This document shows positions 63,995 through 64,000 of a DNA stretch of 64,000 nucleotides, in pieces. Source of the stretch: Vreelandella populi (GTDB lineage: Bacteria; Pseudomonadota; Gammaproteobacteria; Pseudomonadales; Halomonadaceae); the NCBI RefSeq assembly GCF_003989825.1, contig NZ_RZHE01000004.1, positions 266,717-330,716 of the forward strand, given 5' to 3'. Under the pieces are notes generated by a model. It was not told the origin of the DNA, did no database searches, and saw only the letters and a list, made by a program, of their open reading frames with translations. Positions within the stretch are counted from its first letter, which is position 1; the number at the start of each line of letters is the position of its first letter. The position numbers and the translations under genes were made by a program.

Positions 63995-64000
63995 GTAACT

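Overview
This window is core-type chromosome of a moderately GC-rich gammaproteobacterium. Gene content and protein style fit Halomonadaceae (Halomonas or a close relative): a DUF3549 protein, DUF3080 lipoprotein, YqcC, RlmM, EpmC, RimB-RimK, a subunit I-III fused cytochrome oxidase, a PutA without a DNA-binding domain, and SUF rather than ISC genes. The genus is an inference from protein resemblance, not from 16S. I see no prophage, IS element, CRISPR array, integron or defence island. The nearest thing to accessory DNA is an arsenic operon and two patches of decayed genes.

Layout. 1-2.5 kb: the end of a fructose PTS permease, then pgi. 2.5-5 kb: two GNAT acetyltransferases and an unrecognised low-complexity protein. 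5.1-6.6 kb: a secreted alkaline phosphatase. 6.8-7.9 kb: a PA0069-type radical SAM protein behind a LexA-like box. 8-9.4 kb: a Na/Pi cotransporter and a small partner protein behind a good Pho box. 9.6-10.3 kb: a decayed stretch holding the C-terminus of a tyrosyl-tRNA synthetase and a LuxR-type regulator broken by several frameshifts. 10.7-17.8 kb: a caa3-type cytochrome oxidase operon with a copper-type P-type ATPase and small membrane proteins. 17.9-25 kb: DUF2797, DUF1315, rhomboid protease, metallophosphatase, NAD kinase, EamA exporter, Pmp3-like protein, CBS protein. 25-31 kb: proline catabolism (AraC regulator, putA, a decayed symporter stub, putP). 31-36 kb: OmpW, YqcC, DUF3549, RimB-RimK and a helical protein. 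36-42.3 kb: SUF Fe-S operon (Rrf2 regulator, sufB-C-D-S-T). 42.5-48 kb: YjdM, PEBP, a lipoprotein, a DCC protein, the arsRCHB operon and a flavodoxin-fold protein. 48-51.4 kb: fadBA. 51.7-64 kb: DUF5924/DUF2914 protein, MarR, UspA, Uup, TatD, a degenerate exonuclease-fold protein, EpmC, MATE pump, DUF3080, TusA, a monooxygenase-fold protein, RlmM, and the 5S rRNA that ends an rRNA operon entering from the right.

How parts work together. The proline block is a complete import and oxidation module with its own regulator. The SUF block is a complete scaffold, desulfurase and ATPase set with a probable Fe-S-sensing repressor. The oxidase block pairs the enzyme with a copper-type ATPase. Phosphate acquisition appears twice (alkaline phosphatase, Na/Pi cotransporter). 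The most unusual observations are regulatory sites read directly from the DNA (LexA-like, Pho, IscR-like, AraC-type 21-bp repeat, fad palindrome, ArsR dyad over a start codon), three gene relics, an orphan antisense terminator that may end a small RNA, and a probable catalytically dead exonuclease-fold protein. I did not find a convincing wholly new multi-gene system.
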